The notes: generated from the letters alone by a model not told the origin. A stretch of DNA of 64,000 nt from Nocardia pseudobrasiliensis NBRC 108224 (GCF_001613105.1 NZ_BDBS01000033.1:1-64000); one strand, 5' to 3'; numbered from the stretch's first letter, positions 7,896 through 17,486 are shown. Translations and numbers: made by a program.

Positions 7896-8744
7896 ATGAT
7901 TCACGTGAAACCGGGTGTGCCGCGCTGGATCCTGCTGCCCGCGGCGCTCGGCTTTGCCTTCGTCATCGGACCGCTGCTCGCGCTGACCGGCGCGGTGGAT
8001 TGGTCGCACTACCTCACGCTGGTGACCACTCCCGCCTCGCGGGACGCCCTGTGGCTCAGCCTCGAAACCGCCGCGGTGAGCACCGGGCTGTGCGTACTGG
8101 TCGGCGTGCCGATGGCGGTCGCGCTGGCCCGGTTGCGGTGGCGAATCCTGCCGACGTTGCGCGCGTTGGTGTTGCTGCCGTTGGTGTTACCGCCTGTGGT
8201 GGGCGGCATGGCGCTGTTGTATCTGTTCGGGCGCTATGGTCTTATCGGCCGTCATCTGGAGGCGCTCGGGGCGCGAATCGCGTTCAGCACCACCGCCGTC
8301 GTACTCGCCGAGGCCTTCGTCGCCCTGCCGTTCCTGGTGATCACCCTCGAGGGCGCGATGCGTACTGCGGGTGATCGCTACGAACGCATCGCGGCCACCC
8401 TGGGCGCGGGACCGACCATGGTCTGGTGGCGAATCACCCTGCCGCTGTTGCGTCCCGCGCTGATCTCGGGCGCGGTGCTGACCTTCGCCCGCTCGCTCGG
8501 CGAATTCGGCGCGACCCTCACCTTCGCGGGCAGCCTGCAGGGCCGGACCCGTACCCTGCCGCTCGAGATCTATCTGCAGCGCGAGAACGATCCCGATGCG
8601 GCCGTGGCGCTGTCGCTGCTGCTGGTGGTGTTCGCGGTGCTCATCGTGCTGATCGCCTATCGTCGCGTCGGGGTGGCCGAGGGTCGCGACTGGGCGGGCG
8701 GGCTGTGGCGCCGGGGCGGTTCGGGACGGCGGGGGGCGGCGTGA
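7896..8744 (+). CDS. modB: Molybdate ABC transporter permease
   Basis: 282 residues from ATG 7896, 10 bp after modA. Several membrane helices; the EAA loop that docks on the ATPase is visible as ERIAATLGAGPTMVWWRITLPLLRP (positions about 8380-8456). The long Gly/Arg-rich C-terminal end is unusual but harmless in appearance. Overlaps modC by GTGA. Confidence 0.93.
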   Translation: MIHVKPGVPRWILLPAALGFAFVIGPLLALTGAVDWSHYLTLVTTPASRDALWLSLETAAVSTGLCVLVGVPMAVALARLRWRILPTLRALVLLPLVLPPVVGGMALLYLFGRYGLIGRHLEALGARIAFSTTAVVLAEAFVALPFLVITLEGAMRTAGDRYERIAATLGAGPTMVWWRITLPLLRPALISGAVLTFARSLGEFGATLTFAGSLQGRTRTLPLEIYLQRENDPDAAVALSLLLVVFAVLIVLIAYRRVGVAEGRDWAGGLWRRGGSGRRGAA

Positions 8745-9853
8745 ACGATTCGGCGGGACTGGAGGTTTCGGTACGCCTGGCCGAGCGCGGCGTCGAGGTC
8801 GATCTGACGGTGGCGCCCGGTGAGGTGCTCGCCCTGCTCGGGCCCAACGGCGCGGGTAAGTCGACGATGCTGGAGTTGATCGCGGGTCTGCTCCGCCCGG
8901 ACGCGGGCCGAATCCGGCTGGGCGGCAGAGTGCTCTTGGATACCGTCGACGGCCGCGAGGCGCCACCGCATCGCCGCGGCATCTCGATGCTGGCCCAGGA
9001 CGCCCTGCTGTTCCCGCATCTTTCGGCGGCCGCCAATGTGGCCTTCGGTCCGCGCAGTCGAGGTATGGGCAGGCGCGCGGCGGATGCGCTCGCGGCCGAT
9101 TGGCTGCGGGCCGTGGACGCGACCGAATTGAGCCGACGCCGCCCCGGCGAACTGTCCGGCGGCCAGGCCCAGCGCGTGGCCCTGGCCCGGGCGCTCGCCG
9201 TCGATCCCGATCTGATCCTGCTGGACGAGCCCATGGCCGCCCTGGATGTGGCCACCGCCCCGGCCATGCGCACCCTGCTGCGCCGGGTGGTGCGCGCCGC
9301 CGAGCGAAACGGTGTGGGCCGCAGCGCGATTCTGGTGACCCACGACATCGTCGACGCGCTGACCCTGGCCGATCGGGTGGTGGTTCTGGAGGCGGGCCGC
9401 GTTGTCGAACAGGGTCCGGTGGCCGAGGTCCTGTCCCGGCCGCGCAGCGCGTTCGCGGCCCGGATCGCCGGAGTGAATCTGCTGGTCGGCGCGGCCGAGC
9501 CCGGTGGATCGACCGATATCGGCGCGGTGCGCTGCGGTGCGGACATCGTGTACGGGCAGCGCGTGGGCGATTGGGCGAACGGAACCCGGGCGGCCGCCGT
9601 CTTCTCCCCTGCCGCGGTTGCCGTATATCGCGATCGTCCGACCGGCAGTCCGCGCAATATCTTTCGCGTCGAGATCGCCGAACTCACCGACCGCGGCGGC
9701 ATCATTCGCGTGCACGCGACGGATCGGGCCGACGGCGGCCCCGGAATCGCCGCGGATCTGACCCCCGGCGCGGTCGCCGAACTCGCACTGGCACCGGGAC
9801 TTCCGGTCCACTTCGCCGTGAAGGCGACCGAGGTCCAGGTCTATTCCTGCTGA
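8741..9853 (+). CDS. modC: Molybdate ABC transporter ATP-binding protein
   Basis: 370 residues from GTG 8741, coupled to modB. Walker A GPNGAGKST, Q-loop, signature LSGGQAQRVALARALA and Walker B LILLDEPMAALD are all intact. A C-terminal TOBE domain (about residues 285-365) is expected to sense molybdate. Completes the HTH-TOBE/modA/modB/modC operon. Confidence 0.94.
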   Translation: MNDSAGLEVSVRLAERGVEVDLTVAPGEVLALLGPNGAGKSTMLELIAGLLRPDAGRIRLGGRVLLDTVDGREAPPHRRGISMLAQDALLFPHLSAAANVAFGPRSRGMGRRAADALAADWLRAVDATELSRRRPGELSGGQAQRVALARALAVDPDLILLDEPMAALDVATAPAMRTLLRRVVRAAERNGVGRSAILVTHDIVDALTLADRVVVLEAGRVVEQGPVAEVLSRPRSAFAARIAGVNLLVGAAEPGGSTDIGAVRCGADIVYGQRVGDWANGTRAAAVFSPAAVAVYRDRPTGSPRNIFRVEIAELTDRGGIIRVHATDRADGGPGIAADLTPGAVAELALAPGLPVHFAVKATEVQVYSC

Positions 9854-9941
9854 TGTGGCAACCGAGCAAGCACAATCGAACCCGCGGTATCTCGACCAGG
9901 CCGATCGGGAACCCCGCGGCCGTCGATCGCGTCGAACCGAT

Positions 9942-10223
9942 ATGACCGACATCGAGTACGTCTTCGGCTGCGGCGACGGTCCCGGCCGGAACTGGTCCTC
10001 CCCGGCCGATCTGGAGCTGACCGCGACCGGCGGCTACGACGCGGTACTACTCGATTTCGACGGTGACGGCCGATACGACGACGCGCTCTGGGACAGCGAC
10101 GGTGACGGCCGCGCCGATATCGCCGCCCTGGATCTGGACGACGACGGTCTGCTCGACCACTTCTTCACCGATCCCGAGGGCGGCGGCACCTGGGCCGATC
10201 CGCTGTGGCCGGTCAGCGAGTGA
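9942..10223 (+). CDS. Small acidic protein with DxDxDG repeats
   Basis: 93 residues from ATG 9942 (an in-frame GTG at 9855 would add 29 residues). The middle contains three calcium-binding-like loops: DFDGDGRYDD, DSDGDGRADI and DLDDDGLLDH, as in EF-hand or thrombospondin type 3 loops. Similar actinobacterial proteins have been labelled pullulanase without good reason. No signal peptide. Overlaps the convergent MFS gene by 11 bp. Function unknown; metal binding is inferred from the motif. Confidence 0.65.
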   Translation: MTDIEYVFGCGDGPGRNWSSPADLELTATGGYDAVLLDFDGDGRYDDALWDSDGDGRADIAALDLDDDGLLDHFFTDPEGGGTWADPLWPVSE

Positions 10224-11541
10224 CGGTCCGCCGCCGGGAATTCGCCGCCACGGCCGCGATGCCGAGGCCGTAGATCACCGCACCCGCGAGCACCACGCCC
10301 AGCGAGCGGCCGTCGGTCGGGATCACCAGTGCGGTCACCGCGATGGCCAGGACGAAGGTGATGTTGAAAACGGTGTCCTGCAGCGCGAAGACCTGCCCGC
10401 GCCGGGAGTCGTCGATATCGATCTGCATGGTGGCGTCGCCGGTCAGTTTGATCGTCTGCCCGGCCAGGCCGAGCAGGAACGCGCCCGCCAGCAGCAGATG
10501 ATGGGCCCGCCCCTCGGCCTCGCCGTGCGCGACGGTGATCGGGGTGACCAGCGCCAGCTGCACCACGAGCGCGGTCAGCAGTCCGGCCACCACCGTGCGC
10601 GGGCGGCCCAGCCGCGGAATCAGCAGCGGCGCGACCACGGCCGCGGTCAGCATGCCCGAGGCGACCGCGGTGATCGCCACCCCGAATCCGACCAGACCGC
10701 TGCTCAGCGACACTCCGGGTCCCTGGGTCCGCCGCAGGACCAGCACCATCAGCAGGGTGTTGGCGCCGAAGACGATTCGATGTACGCCGATGCCGAGCAT
10801 CGCGGTCGTACATTCGCGCGAATCCCATACCGCGCGGGCGCCGGTGCGCAGCCCGATCAGGATCGCGCGCACCGAACTGGTCGGCGCGCTCTCCCCGGGT
10901 TCCGGACCGAGGATGCGGGCGCTGAATCCGGCCGCGACCACCGCGCCGATCACCGAACCCGACGCGCTGACCGCGACGGCCACCGCCGAGGCGAGATCGC
11001 CGGATCCGATCGCGCCGATGATCGCGACCGCGGCCGCCGCGCCCAGTCCGGCACAGGCCGAAGCCGTGGTCGCCAGTACCGAATTCATCGGCACCAGCCA
11101 GCGCTGGTCCAGCACCCGCGGCAGTGCCGCCGACACCCCGGACAGGACGAAGCGGCTGATCCCGACCACGGACAGCGCCAGCAGCAGCAGCGGCGTATCG
11201 CCGATGCCACCGAGCAGCCCCGCGGCGGCGATCGCGATCAGCAGCGCCCGCAGCGCATTCGCCACCAGCAGCACGGTCCGCCGATCCCAGCGGTCCAGCA
11301 GCGCCCCGGCATACGGACCGATCACCGAATACGGCAGCAGCAGCACGGTGAAACCGCCCGCGATCGCCAGCGGATCGGTCGCGCGCTCCGGATTGAACAG
11401 AATCGCCCCCGACAGCGCGGCTTGGAACATGCCGTCGCCGAACTGCCCCGAAAACCGCACCAGCGCCAGTCGCGCCATCCCCGGACCGCGCAGTACGGCC
11501 GTCACGGCCGCCCGCCGGGTGGCGGGCTGTTGATCGATCAT
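10213..11541 (-). CDS. MFS transporter
   Basis: 442 residues from the ATG at 11541. About 12 hydrophobic segments with the MFS-like cytoplasmic loop LLDRWDRRTVLL after helices 2-3. Ends with a basic tail (NSRRRTVTR). One base separates it from the stop of the upstream Nudix gene, so the two are co-transcribed. The substrate cannot be told; the family exports drugs or metabolites. Confidence 0.8.
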   Translation of the reverse strand: MIDQQPATRRAAVTAVLRGPGMARLALVRFSGQFGDGMFQAALSGAILFNPERATDPLAIAGGFTVLLLPYSVIGPYAGALLDRWDRRTVLLVANALRALLIAIAAAGLLGGIGDTPLLLLALSVVGISRFVLSGVSAALPRVLDQRWLVPMNSVLATTASACAGLGAAAAVAIIGAIGSGDLASAVAVAVSASGSVIGAVVAAGFSARILGPEPGESAPTSSVRAILIGLRTGARAVWDSRECTTAMLGIGVHRIVFGANTLLMVLVLRRTQGPGVSLSSGLVGFGVAITAVASGMLTAAVVAPLLIPRLGRPRTVVAGLLTALVVQLALVTPITVAHGEAEGRAHHLLLAGAFLLGLAGQTIKLTGDATMQIDIDDSRRGQVFALQDTVFNITFVLAIAVTALVIPTDGRSLGVVLAGAVIYGLGIAAVAANSRRRTVTR

Positions 11542-11542
11542 C

Positions 11543-12013
11543 TCAGTGCTCGGATTTCGCGGTCACCAGCGCGGAGACCGTCTCGCGCATATCGGGCGCC
11601 ATCGGCAGTTCGGCCAGCGCCGCGGCGTCGATCCAGCGGAACGCGTCGTGTTCGCCCGGCGCCAGCGACACCTCGCCCGGTTCCACCTCGACCACGAAGC
11701 TGTACTTACGCACCTTGGCCTTGGTGCGGGTCGCGTAGTCGAAGCCGCCGACCACGTCGACGATGTGGCGCACCCGCAAACCGGTCTCCTCGAACAACTC
11801 TCGCGCCACACAGTCGGCGAATGATTCCCCGGGCTCCACCCCACCACCCGGCAGCTCGTACATACCGCCGTGCCAGTCATCGGCGACACGCCGTACCACC
11901 AGCAGTTTACGTTCCCGGAACACGGCCACGCCGACCACGAAGTGATCGATGCCCGCGCTGCTGGCCTGTTGCCGGAGGGTGCGCTCGATGCCCGCGAGTG
12001 CTTCGGGTCGCAT
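11543..12013 (-). CDS. Nudix hydrolase
   Basis: 156 residues from ATG 12013, with GGAGGTG 8 nt upstream. The Nudix box begins GGGVEPGESFADCVARELF and continues EETGL at about residues 58-80, with all catalytic glutamates. The preceding segment (ERKLLVVRRVADDWHGGMYELP) resembles housekeeping dNTP/ADP-ribose-type hydrolases. Pairs with the downstream MFS gene in a two-gene operon. Confidence 0.88.
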   Translation of the reverse strand: MRPEALAGIERTLRQQASSAGIDHFVVGVAVFRERKLLVVRRVADDWHGGMYELPGGGVEPGESFADCVARELFEETGLRVRHIVDVVGGFDYATRTKAKVRKYSFVVEVEPGEVSLAPGEHDAFRWIDAAALAELPMAPDMRETVSALVTAKSEH

Positions 12014-12279
12014 CAGCGATTCACCTCCGGTTCGGGTTGCGGCACATCATGATACGGGCGGTGCGCCGACGGGGCTCGGTGCGCGGGCGCGGGGCCGGTG
12101 CGCCGGGTGTTCGCCACCGGCGGGCGACCGGGTTCGAATCCGGGCTGCGGGTCCGCGCGATCGCCGCATCCTGGGTATGTGGCGCTACAGGCTAGAATTT
12201 ACTAGGAATTCAGGGCTCGGCGCGGGAGGTGCTCCTACCCTGAAGGATGATCGGTGCTCGGCCCGAGAGGAGGACCACG

Positions 12280-13068
12280 GTGTCCACACTCACGACACCA
12301 CACATCGATGTCCATCGTGGCGGCGACCGCATGAAAACCCGTGTGGCGTGGCTGGATTCGAAGCATTCTTTCTCGTTCGGCGAGCACTACGATCCCGACA
12401 ACACCCATCACGGCCTGCTGCTGGTGAACAACGAGGACATCGTCGTTCCGGGCCAGGGTTTCGACACCCATCCCCATCGCGATATGGAGATCGTGACCTG
12501 GGTGCTGAGCGGATCGCTGGTTCATCAGGATTCGCTCGGGCACAGCGGGATCATCTATCCCGGCCTGGCCCAGCGCATGAGCGCGGGCACGGGCATCCTG
12601 CACTCGGAGAAGAACGATTCGTGGCGTTTGGCCCCCGCCCAGGGCGGCACGACCGAACACAGCGACCCGGTGCACTTCGTTCAGATGTGGGTGGTCCCCG
12701 ACGAGCCCGGCCTCTCCCCCGGGTATCAGCAGCTCGAGGTCGACGACGAATTGGCCGCGGGCGATCTGGTGACGGTGGCCTCGGGCCTGTCGCGCTATCG
12801 CGACCGGACCGCGATCATGATCAACAGCAGTCACTCCGCCCTGCATGTGGCGCGTATGCCCGGCGAAGCGGGTCCGCCGGTGGAATTGCCCGAGGCGCCC
12901 TATCTACATCTGTTCGTCGCGCGCGGCGAGATAGATATGGAAGGGGTCGGCACCCTGTACGAGGGCGACGCGGTGCGGCTTACGCGCAGCGGCGGTCAGC
13001 GGATCGCCGCGAATCTGCCCTCGGAAATCCTGGTGTGGGAGATGCACGCCCGGCTCGGCGCGCAATAA
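12280..13068 (+). CDS. Pirin family protein
   Basis: 262 residues from GTG 12280, chosen because AGGAGG sits about 8 nt upstream. The N-terminal cupin carries the metal site: THPHRDMEIVTWVLSG, then HQDSLGH and GILHSEKND. Pirins bind Fe(II)/Fe(III) and include quercetinase-like dioxygenases and redox cofactors. The 266-bp gap to the divergent Nudix gene contains an AT-rich patch (GCTAGAATTTACTAG around 12191) that may hold its promoter. Confidence 0.9.
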   Translation: MSTLTTPHIDVHRGGDRMKTRVAWLDSKHSFSFGEHYDPDNTHHGLLLVNNEDIVVPGQGFDTHPHRDMEIVTWVLSGSLVHQDSLGHSGIIYPGLAQRMSAGTGILHSEKNDSWRLAPAQGGTTEHSDPVHFVQMWVVPDEPGLSPGYQQLEVDDELAAGDLVTVASGLSRYRDRTAIMINSSHSALHVARMPGEAGPPVELPEAPYLHLFVARGEIDMEGVGTLYEGDAVRLTRSGGQRIAANLPSEILVWEMHARLGAQ

Positions 13069-13122
13069 CATCTCAGGCGCACCGAACCCGGCATATCACC
13101 CGGGGCCAACGAGAGGACAGCC

Positions 13123-13665
13123 ATGACGGAGAATCCGCCTCCCGGCGAGTACCCGCCGCCCGGTCAGACGCCCCCGCCCGGTCAGTATCCGTACGGCCAG
13201 ACGCCTCCGCCGGGCGGTCAGTATCCGCCCCCGCCCCCGGGTTCGTATCCACCGCCACCGGGTCAGCCCTGGCAGGAGCAGAAGGGCCGCGGCCTCGCGA
13301 TCACCGCGCTGGTGCTGGGCATCATCGCGCTGCTGAGCTGCTGGACCATTGTCGGCGGCATCCTGTTCGGCCTGGTCGGTGTCATCTTCGGCATCATCGC
13401 GCTGGTCAAGTCCCGCAGGGGCACCGCGGCGGGCGGCGGTATGGCCGTGGCCGGTCTGGTGCTGAGCCTGCTCGGCCTGATCGCCGCGATCGTGATCACG
13501 GCGATCGGGGTCAACATCTTCGTCAACAACGGTGGCAAGGATTTCCTCGACTGCGTGAACAAGGCGGGCAGCGATCAGTCGAAGCTCGATCAGTGTCAGC
13601 GGGATTGGAATCAGACGCTGGAGAACAAGTACAGCGTCACGCTGAGCCCGCCACCGACGAGCTAA
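13123..13665 (+). CDS. DUF4190-type proline-rich membrane protein
   Basis: 180 residues from ATG 13123. Residues 1-48 are a Pro/Gly/Tyr/Gln-rich tail of PPPG-type repeats; two membrane helices follow (about residues 57-82 and 101-127) with the DUF4190 motif ALVLGIIALLS; the C-terminus (NNGGKDFLDCVNKAGSDQSK) is polar and likely extracytoplasmic. Function unknown. Overlaps the stop of the convergent gene by 4 bp. Confidence 0.85.
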   Translation: MTENPPPGEYPPPGQTPPPGQYPYGQTPPPGGQYPPPPPGSYPPPPGQPWQEQKGRGLAITALVLGIIALLSCWTIVGGILFGLVGVIFGIIALVKSRRGTAAGGGMAVAGLVLSLLGLIAAIVITAIGVNIFVNNGGKDFLDCVNKAGSDQSKLDQCQRDWNQTLENKYSVTLSPPPTS

Positions 13666-14111
13666 CGCACCCGGCACCCGCGGGTGACGGTCAGGACCGC
13701 GCCGAAATCCGGCCGGAAATCACCCGCGGGCGCATCGATCCACACCCGATAGCCCGTGCGCTCATCGGCCGGTGACGGCAGCACGATGCGGGTGCCGGGC
13801 AGCGCCAGCGCCGCGCCGAGATGTATGAGCTCGGCGGCCACGCTCAAATCCTGACCCGATTCGTCGACGTGCCCGGTCAGAAAGGTCCAGCGTGACGAGC
13901 GCGGATGTCCGACGATCGGCCCGAGTTCGGGCAGTCGCTCGCGGACCCGATGACCGAGTACCGCGGGCATGGTGACGGCCCCGACGGGGCCTACCTCCAA
14001 CATGATTCGGCCCAGCGCGGGTTCGACCACGCCGTAGAGGGCGTTCTCCTTGCGATAGCGACGACAGCGTTCGAGCGCCTCCTGTACGGCGGCGTACGAC
14101 GCGGTGCTCAA
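13662..14111 (-). CDS. Hypothetical actinobacterial protein
   Basis: 149 residues from a TTG at 14111, the only available start. No membrane segment. The stretch GHPRSSRWTFLTGHVDESG resembles a motif found in short actinobacterial proteins encoded next to XRE/DUF397 loci, and is faintly reminiscent of the N-terminus of primase-polymerase proteins; I do not assign a function. Divergent from the XRE regulator, so the 138-bp gap may control both. Confidence 0.6.
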   Translation of the reverse strand: MSTASYAAVQEALERCRRYRKENALYGVVEPALGRIMLEVGPVGAVTMPAVLGHRVRERLPELGPIVGHPRSSRWTFLTGHVDESGQDLSVAAELIHLGAALALPGTRIVLPSPADERTGYRVWIDAPAGDFRPDFGAVLTVTRGCRVR

Positions 14112-14249
14112 TGCGGGCTCAGCATGTTCACGGCGAACCTCATCCGGAGTAGGGACGGCGTGAAGCGGTTATGCACAGACCGTATCGTCGGGTAATGCGG
14201 ATGACAATAGTCACACGCCGGAGATTCTCAGGGCGTAGCATGACCCTGC

Positions 14250-15101
14250 ATGGCACCTCTCTCGCCAACGGTCGCCCGGTGGGAATTGGTTCTGCGCCTG
14301 CGTGAATTGCGTGAGCAACGGGGATTCGATTCGGCGACCTTCGCCAAACGCGTGGGTTTCACCCCGGCCAACTGGTCGCATGTCGAGAAGGGGCGACGGG
14401 TTCTCACCGTCAACACGATCGGTCCGGTGCTGGCCCTGCTCGACGTGCCCGACGAGGAGCGCGACGAACTGCTCGCCCTGCTCGCGGCCAGCAAGGATCG
14501 CGGCTGGTGGACCAAGTCCTCGGCGCTGATCGGCCCGGAATTGCAGCGCTACTACGGCATGGAGTACGGCGCGGAGAGCATTCGCAGCTACGACAGCCTG
14601 GTGATTCCCGGCCTGCTGCAGACCGAGGCCTATGCCCGCGCGCTGATCAGCGCCGATGTCATGATCCGCCCGGTGCAGGTGGAACAGCTGGTGGCCGTGC
14701 GCATGCGGCGTCAGGAGCGGTTGCGCGGTTGTGAGCGAGTGGAGTTGACGGCCGTCGTGGGCGAGGCGACGCTGTTGCAGCAGATCGGCGGACCCCGGGT
14801 GCTGCGCGGGCAGCTGGAATATCTGGCCGATCTGCTCGAGGAGCTCGAATCGGTGGAGCTGCGGGTCATTCCGTTCACCGCGCCCGCCGGCGCCATCCTG
14901 GGCGGATCCAGCTTCCACCTGCTGGATTTCGCCGCCGACAGCCTGCCGACCTTCGGCTGGGCCGAGAGCGCGGTTTTCGGCGGCGCGGTCGACAATCCCG
15001 AACAGGTCCGCGATCTGGCGTTTGCATATGTCCGTGCGTTGGACCAATCCCTCAGTCGCACTGAGACATTGGCGATGATTCGCAAGTACGCACGCGTGTA
15101 A
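14250..15101 (+). CDS. XRE-family regulator with DUF5753 domain
   Basis: 283 residues from ATG 14250. N-terminal helix-turn-helix (LRLRELREQRGFDSATFAKRV..., residues about 9-65), then a DUF5753 ligand/partner domain (SYDSLVIPGLLQTEAYARAL onward). Such proteins pair with DUF397 proteins and act in development, stress or antibiotic regulation in Streptomyces. TAGCAT lies 8 nt upstream of the ATG, consistent with a leaderless transcript. Nine bases separate it from the DUF397 gene. Confidence 0.93.
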   Translation: MAPLSPTVARWELVLRLRELREQRGFDSATFAKRVGFTPANWSHVEKGRRVLTVNTIGPVLALLDVPDEERDELLALLAASKDRGWWTKSSALIGPELQRYYGMEYGAESIRSYDSLVIPGLLQTEAYARALISADVMIRPVQVEQLVAVRMRRQERLRGCERVELTAVVGEATLLQQIGGPRVLRGQLEYLADLLEELESVELRVIPFTAPAGAILGGSSFHLLDFAADSLPTFGWAESAVFGGAVDNPEQVRDLAFAYVRALDQSLSRTETLAMIRKYARV

Positions 15102-15110
15102 AATCTGCCC

Positions 15111-15503
15111 ATGCCAACCACCGCTGGATACCGGCCGGATGCCACGGGCTGGTTCACGTCGTCTCGCACCAACAACGGCAATCAATGCGTCGAGGTCCGG
15201 TTCGACGGTGACGCGGTGCTCATCCGTGACAGCAAGTTTCGTCGCAACCCGGCTCACCGCCAAGAGGACGAGCCCGTCATCACCGTCACCGCCTCCGAAT
15301 GGATGTCCTTCCTCGCCACGGTCCGCGACCGCCTCGCCACCGCCGGTGAGCTCACCGCCCACACCGCCACCGACGGCCACACCACCCTGCGCCACAACGA
15401 TGTGATGCTCACCTACACCCCCGACGAATGGGCGGCCTTCGTGGCCGGCGCCCACGACGGGGAATTCGATCGAGTCCGACCGTCGGCATACTGGACAGCG
15501 TGA
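15111..15503 (+). CDS. DUF397 protein with a second, degenerate DUF397 unit
   Basis: 130 residues. Residues about 12-78 are a canonical DUF397 domain (WFTSSRTNNGNQCVEVRF, VLIRDSKF, ITVTASEWMSFLATVRD). Residues about 85-124 (TTLRHNDVMLTYTPDEWAAF) look like a second, shortened copy; most family members are single-domain and 60-80 residues long. TAAAAT, overlapping the XRE stop, lies 6 nt before the ATG and may give a second leaderless message. GTGA overlap with the next gene. Confidence 0.88.
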   Translation: MPTTAGYRPDATGWFTSSRTNNGNQCVEVRFDGDAVLIRDSKFRRNPAHRQEDEPVITVTASEWMSFLATVRDRLATAGELTAHTATDGHTTLRHNDVMLTYTPDEWAAFVAGAHDGEFDRVRPSAYWTA

Positions 15504-17482
15504 CTTCCGATGTGACGACTCCCTCCGGCCTCGATCTGACCTACCGCGACGACGCCGTGCGGGTGCAGGACGATCTGTTCGCGCACGTCAACGGTAAGTG
15601 GCTGGACGAATACGAGATACCGGCCGACCGGGCGGTCGACGGCGCGTTCCGGAAGCTGTACGACCGAGCCGAGCTGGACGTCCAGACGATCATCCAGCGC
15701 GCGGCCGCCTCGGATGCCGCCCCGGGCAGCGACGAGCGCAAGATCGGCGATCTGTACTCCAGCTTCATGGCCGCCGAGGCGGTCGAGGCCGCGGGGCTGA
15801 CCCCGATCGCCGATGAGCTGGCCGCGGTGCGCGGGGTCGCCGATCGCGCCGAATTCGCCGCCCTGCTGGGCCGGTTGCAGCGCACCGGCATCGGCGGCCC
15901 GCTGAGCTACTACGTCGACACCGACGACAAGAATTCCCAGCGCTATCTGGTGCACGCCACCCAGGCGGGTATCGGGCTGCCCGACGAATCCTATTACCGC
16001 GGCGACGATTACGCCGAGATCCGTACCAAATACGTCGAGCACATCGGCCGCATGTTCACCCTGGCCGGCATCGAGGACGATCCCCGGCGGGTATTCGAAA
16101 TCGAGCGCAAACTCGCCGCCGGACACTGGGATGTGGTGCGCCGCCGCGACGCCGAATTGAGCTACAACCTCACCACATTCGAGGCCCTGGCCGCCGAGAA
16201 TCCGGAATTCGACTGGGACGCCTGGACTTCCGCGCTGGCCGAGCATACCGGCCGTCCGGGACGTGAGCTGTTCGCCGAGGTCGTGGTGCGCCAGCCCGAT
16301 TATGTGCGCACCTTCGCCCAGGTGTGGGCCGCCGAATCGCTGGCGGACTGGCGTGCGTGGGCCACCTGGCGGGTGCTGCGCGCGCGGGCGCCCTATCTCA
16401 CCGCGGCCCTGGTCGAGGAGCATTTCGATTTCGCCGGACGCACCCTGACCGGCGCGCAGGCCAATCGCGAGCGCTGGAAGCGCGGCGTCTCGCTGGTACA
16501 GGATCTCCTCGGTGAGGCGGTCGGCAAACTCTATGTGGCCGAACACTTCCCGCCCGCGGCCAAGGAGCGGATGCAGCAGCTGGTGGCCAATCTGACCGAG
16601 GCCTACCGCCGCAACATTACCGATCTGGACTGGATGAGCCCCGAGACCAGGCAGGCCGCGCTGGCCAAACTGGACAGGTTCACGCCCAAGATCGGCTACC
16701 CGGACACCTGGCGCGACTATTCCGATCTGGAGATCGATCCCGCGGATCCGGTGGGCAACTACCGCCGCGGCTATGCCGCCGAACACGACCGCGATCTGCG
16801 CAAGCTGGGCGGTCCGGTCGATCGCGGCGAATGGTTCATGACCCCGCAGACGGTCAACGCCTACTACAACCCGGGCATGAACGAGATCGTCTTCCCCGCC
16901 GCGATCCTGCAGCCGCCGTTCTTCGATATGAACGCCGACGACGCGGCCAACTACGGCGGTATCGGTGCGGTCATCGGCCACGAGATCGGGCACGGCTTCG
17001 ACGATCAGGGGGCGAAATACGATGGCGACGGCAATATGATCGACTGGTGGACCGATGCCGACCGCGCCGAATTCGGTAAGCGCACCAAGGCGCTGATCGA
17101 TCAGTACAACCGGTTCTCGCCCAAGGATCTCGACGACAGTCACACGGTCAACGGCGAATTCACGATCGGTGAGAACATCGGCGACCTCGGCGGTCTGTCG
17201 ATCGCGCTGCAGGCCTACCGAATCTCCCTCGGCGATACGGAGCCGCCCGTGATCGACGGCCTCACCGGCCTGCAGCGGGTGTTCTTCGGCTGGGCTCAGG
17301 TCTGGCGCACCAAGGCCCGTAAGGAGGAGGCGATCCGTCGCCTCGCCGTCGACCCGCATTCGCCGCCGGAGTTCCGCTGCAACGGCGTCGTGCGCAACCT
17401 CGACGGCTTCCACGAGGCCTTCGAGGTCACGCCCGGCGACGCGCTGTACCTGGATCCGGCTGAGCGCGTACGGATCTGGTAG
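15500..17482 (+). CDS. zmp1: M13 family zinc metallopeptidase (Zmp1-like)
   Basis: 660 residues from GTG 15500, nearly the length of M. tuberculosis Zmp1 (663). Neprilysin-type zinc site HEIGH at residues 494-498 with GENIGDLGG supplying the third ligand (Glu558); substrate-side motif NAYYNPGMNEIVFPAAILQ precedes it. No signal peptide, as in Zmp1. Its start overlaps the DUF397 stop, so its translation is coupled to a regulatory gene, which is unusual for this housekeeping/virulence-associated peptidase. Confidence 0.93.
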   Translation: MTSDVTTPSGLDLTYRDDAVRVQDDLFAHVNGKWLDEYEIPADRAVDGAFRKLYDRAELDVQTIIQRAAASDAAPGSDERKIGDLYSSFMAAEAVEAAGLTPIADELAAVRGVADRAEFAALLGRLQRTGIGGPLSYYVDTDDKNSQRYLVHATQAGIGLPDESYYRGDDYAEIRTKYVEHIGRMFTLAGIEDDPRRVFEIERKLAAGHWDVVRRRDAELSYNLTTFEALAAENPEFDWDAWTSALAEHTGRPGRELFAEVVVRQPDYVRTFAQVWAAESLADWRAWATWRVLRARAPYLTAALVEEHFDFAGRTLTGAQANRERWKRGVSLVQDLLGEAVGKLYVAEHFPPAAKERMQQLVANLTEAYRRNITDLDWMSPETRQAALAKLDRFTPKIGYPDTWRDYSDLEIDPADPVGNYRRGYAAEHDRDLRKLGGPVDRGEWFMTPQTVNAYYNPGMNEIVFPAAILQPPFFDMNADDAANYGGIGAVIGHEIGHGFDDQGAKYDGDGNMIDWWTDADRAEFGKRTKALIDQYNRFSPKDLDDSHTVNGEFTIGENIGDLGGLSIALQAYRISLGDTEPPVIDGLTGLQRVFFGWAQVWRTKARKEEAIRRLAVDPHSPPEFRCNGVVRNLDGFHEAFEVTPGDALYLDPAERVRIW

Positions 17483-17486
17483 ACGG

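Noticed and set aside
12127..12146. tRNA T-arm-like sequence GGGTTCGAATCC in the Nudix/pirin gap
   Set aside because: The T-stem has a mismatch, no complementary acceptor strand is found about 65 nt upstream, and no anticodon arm can be drawn.
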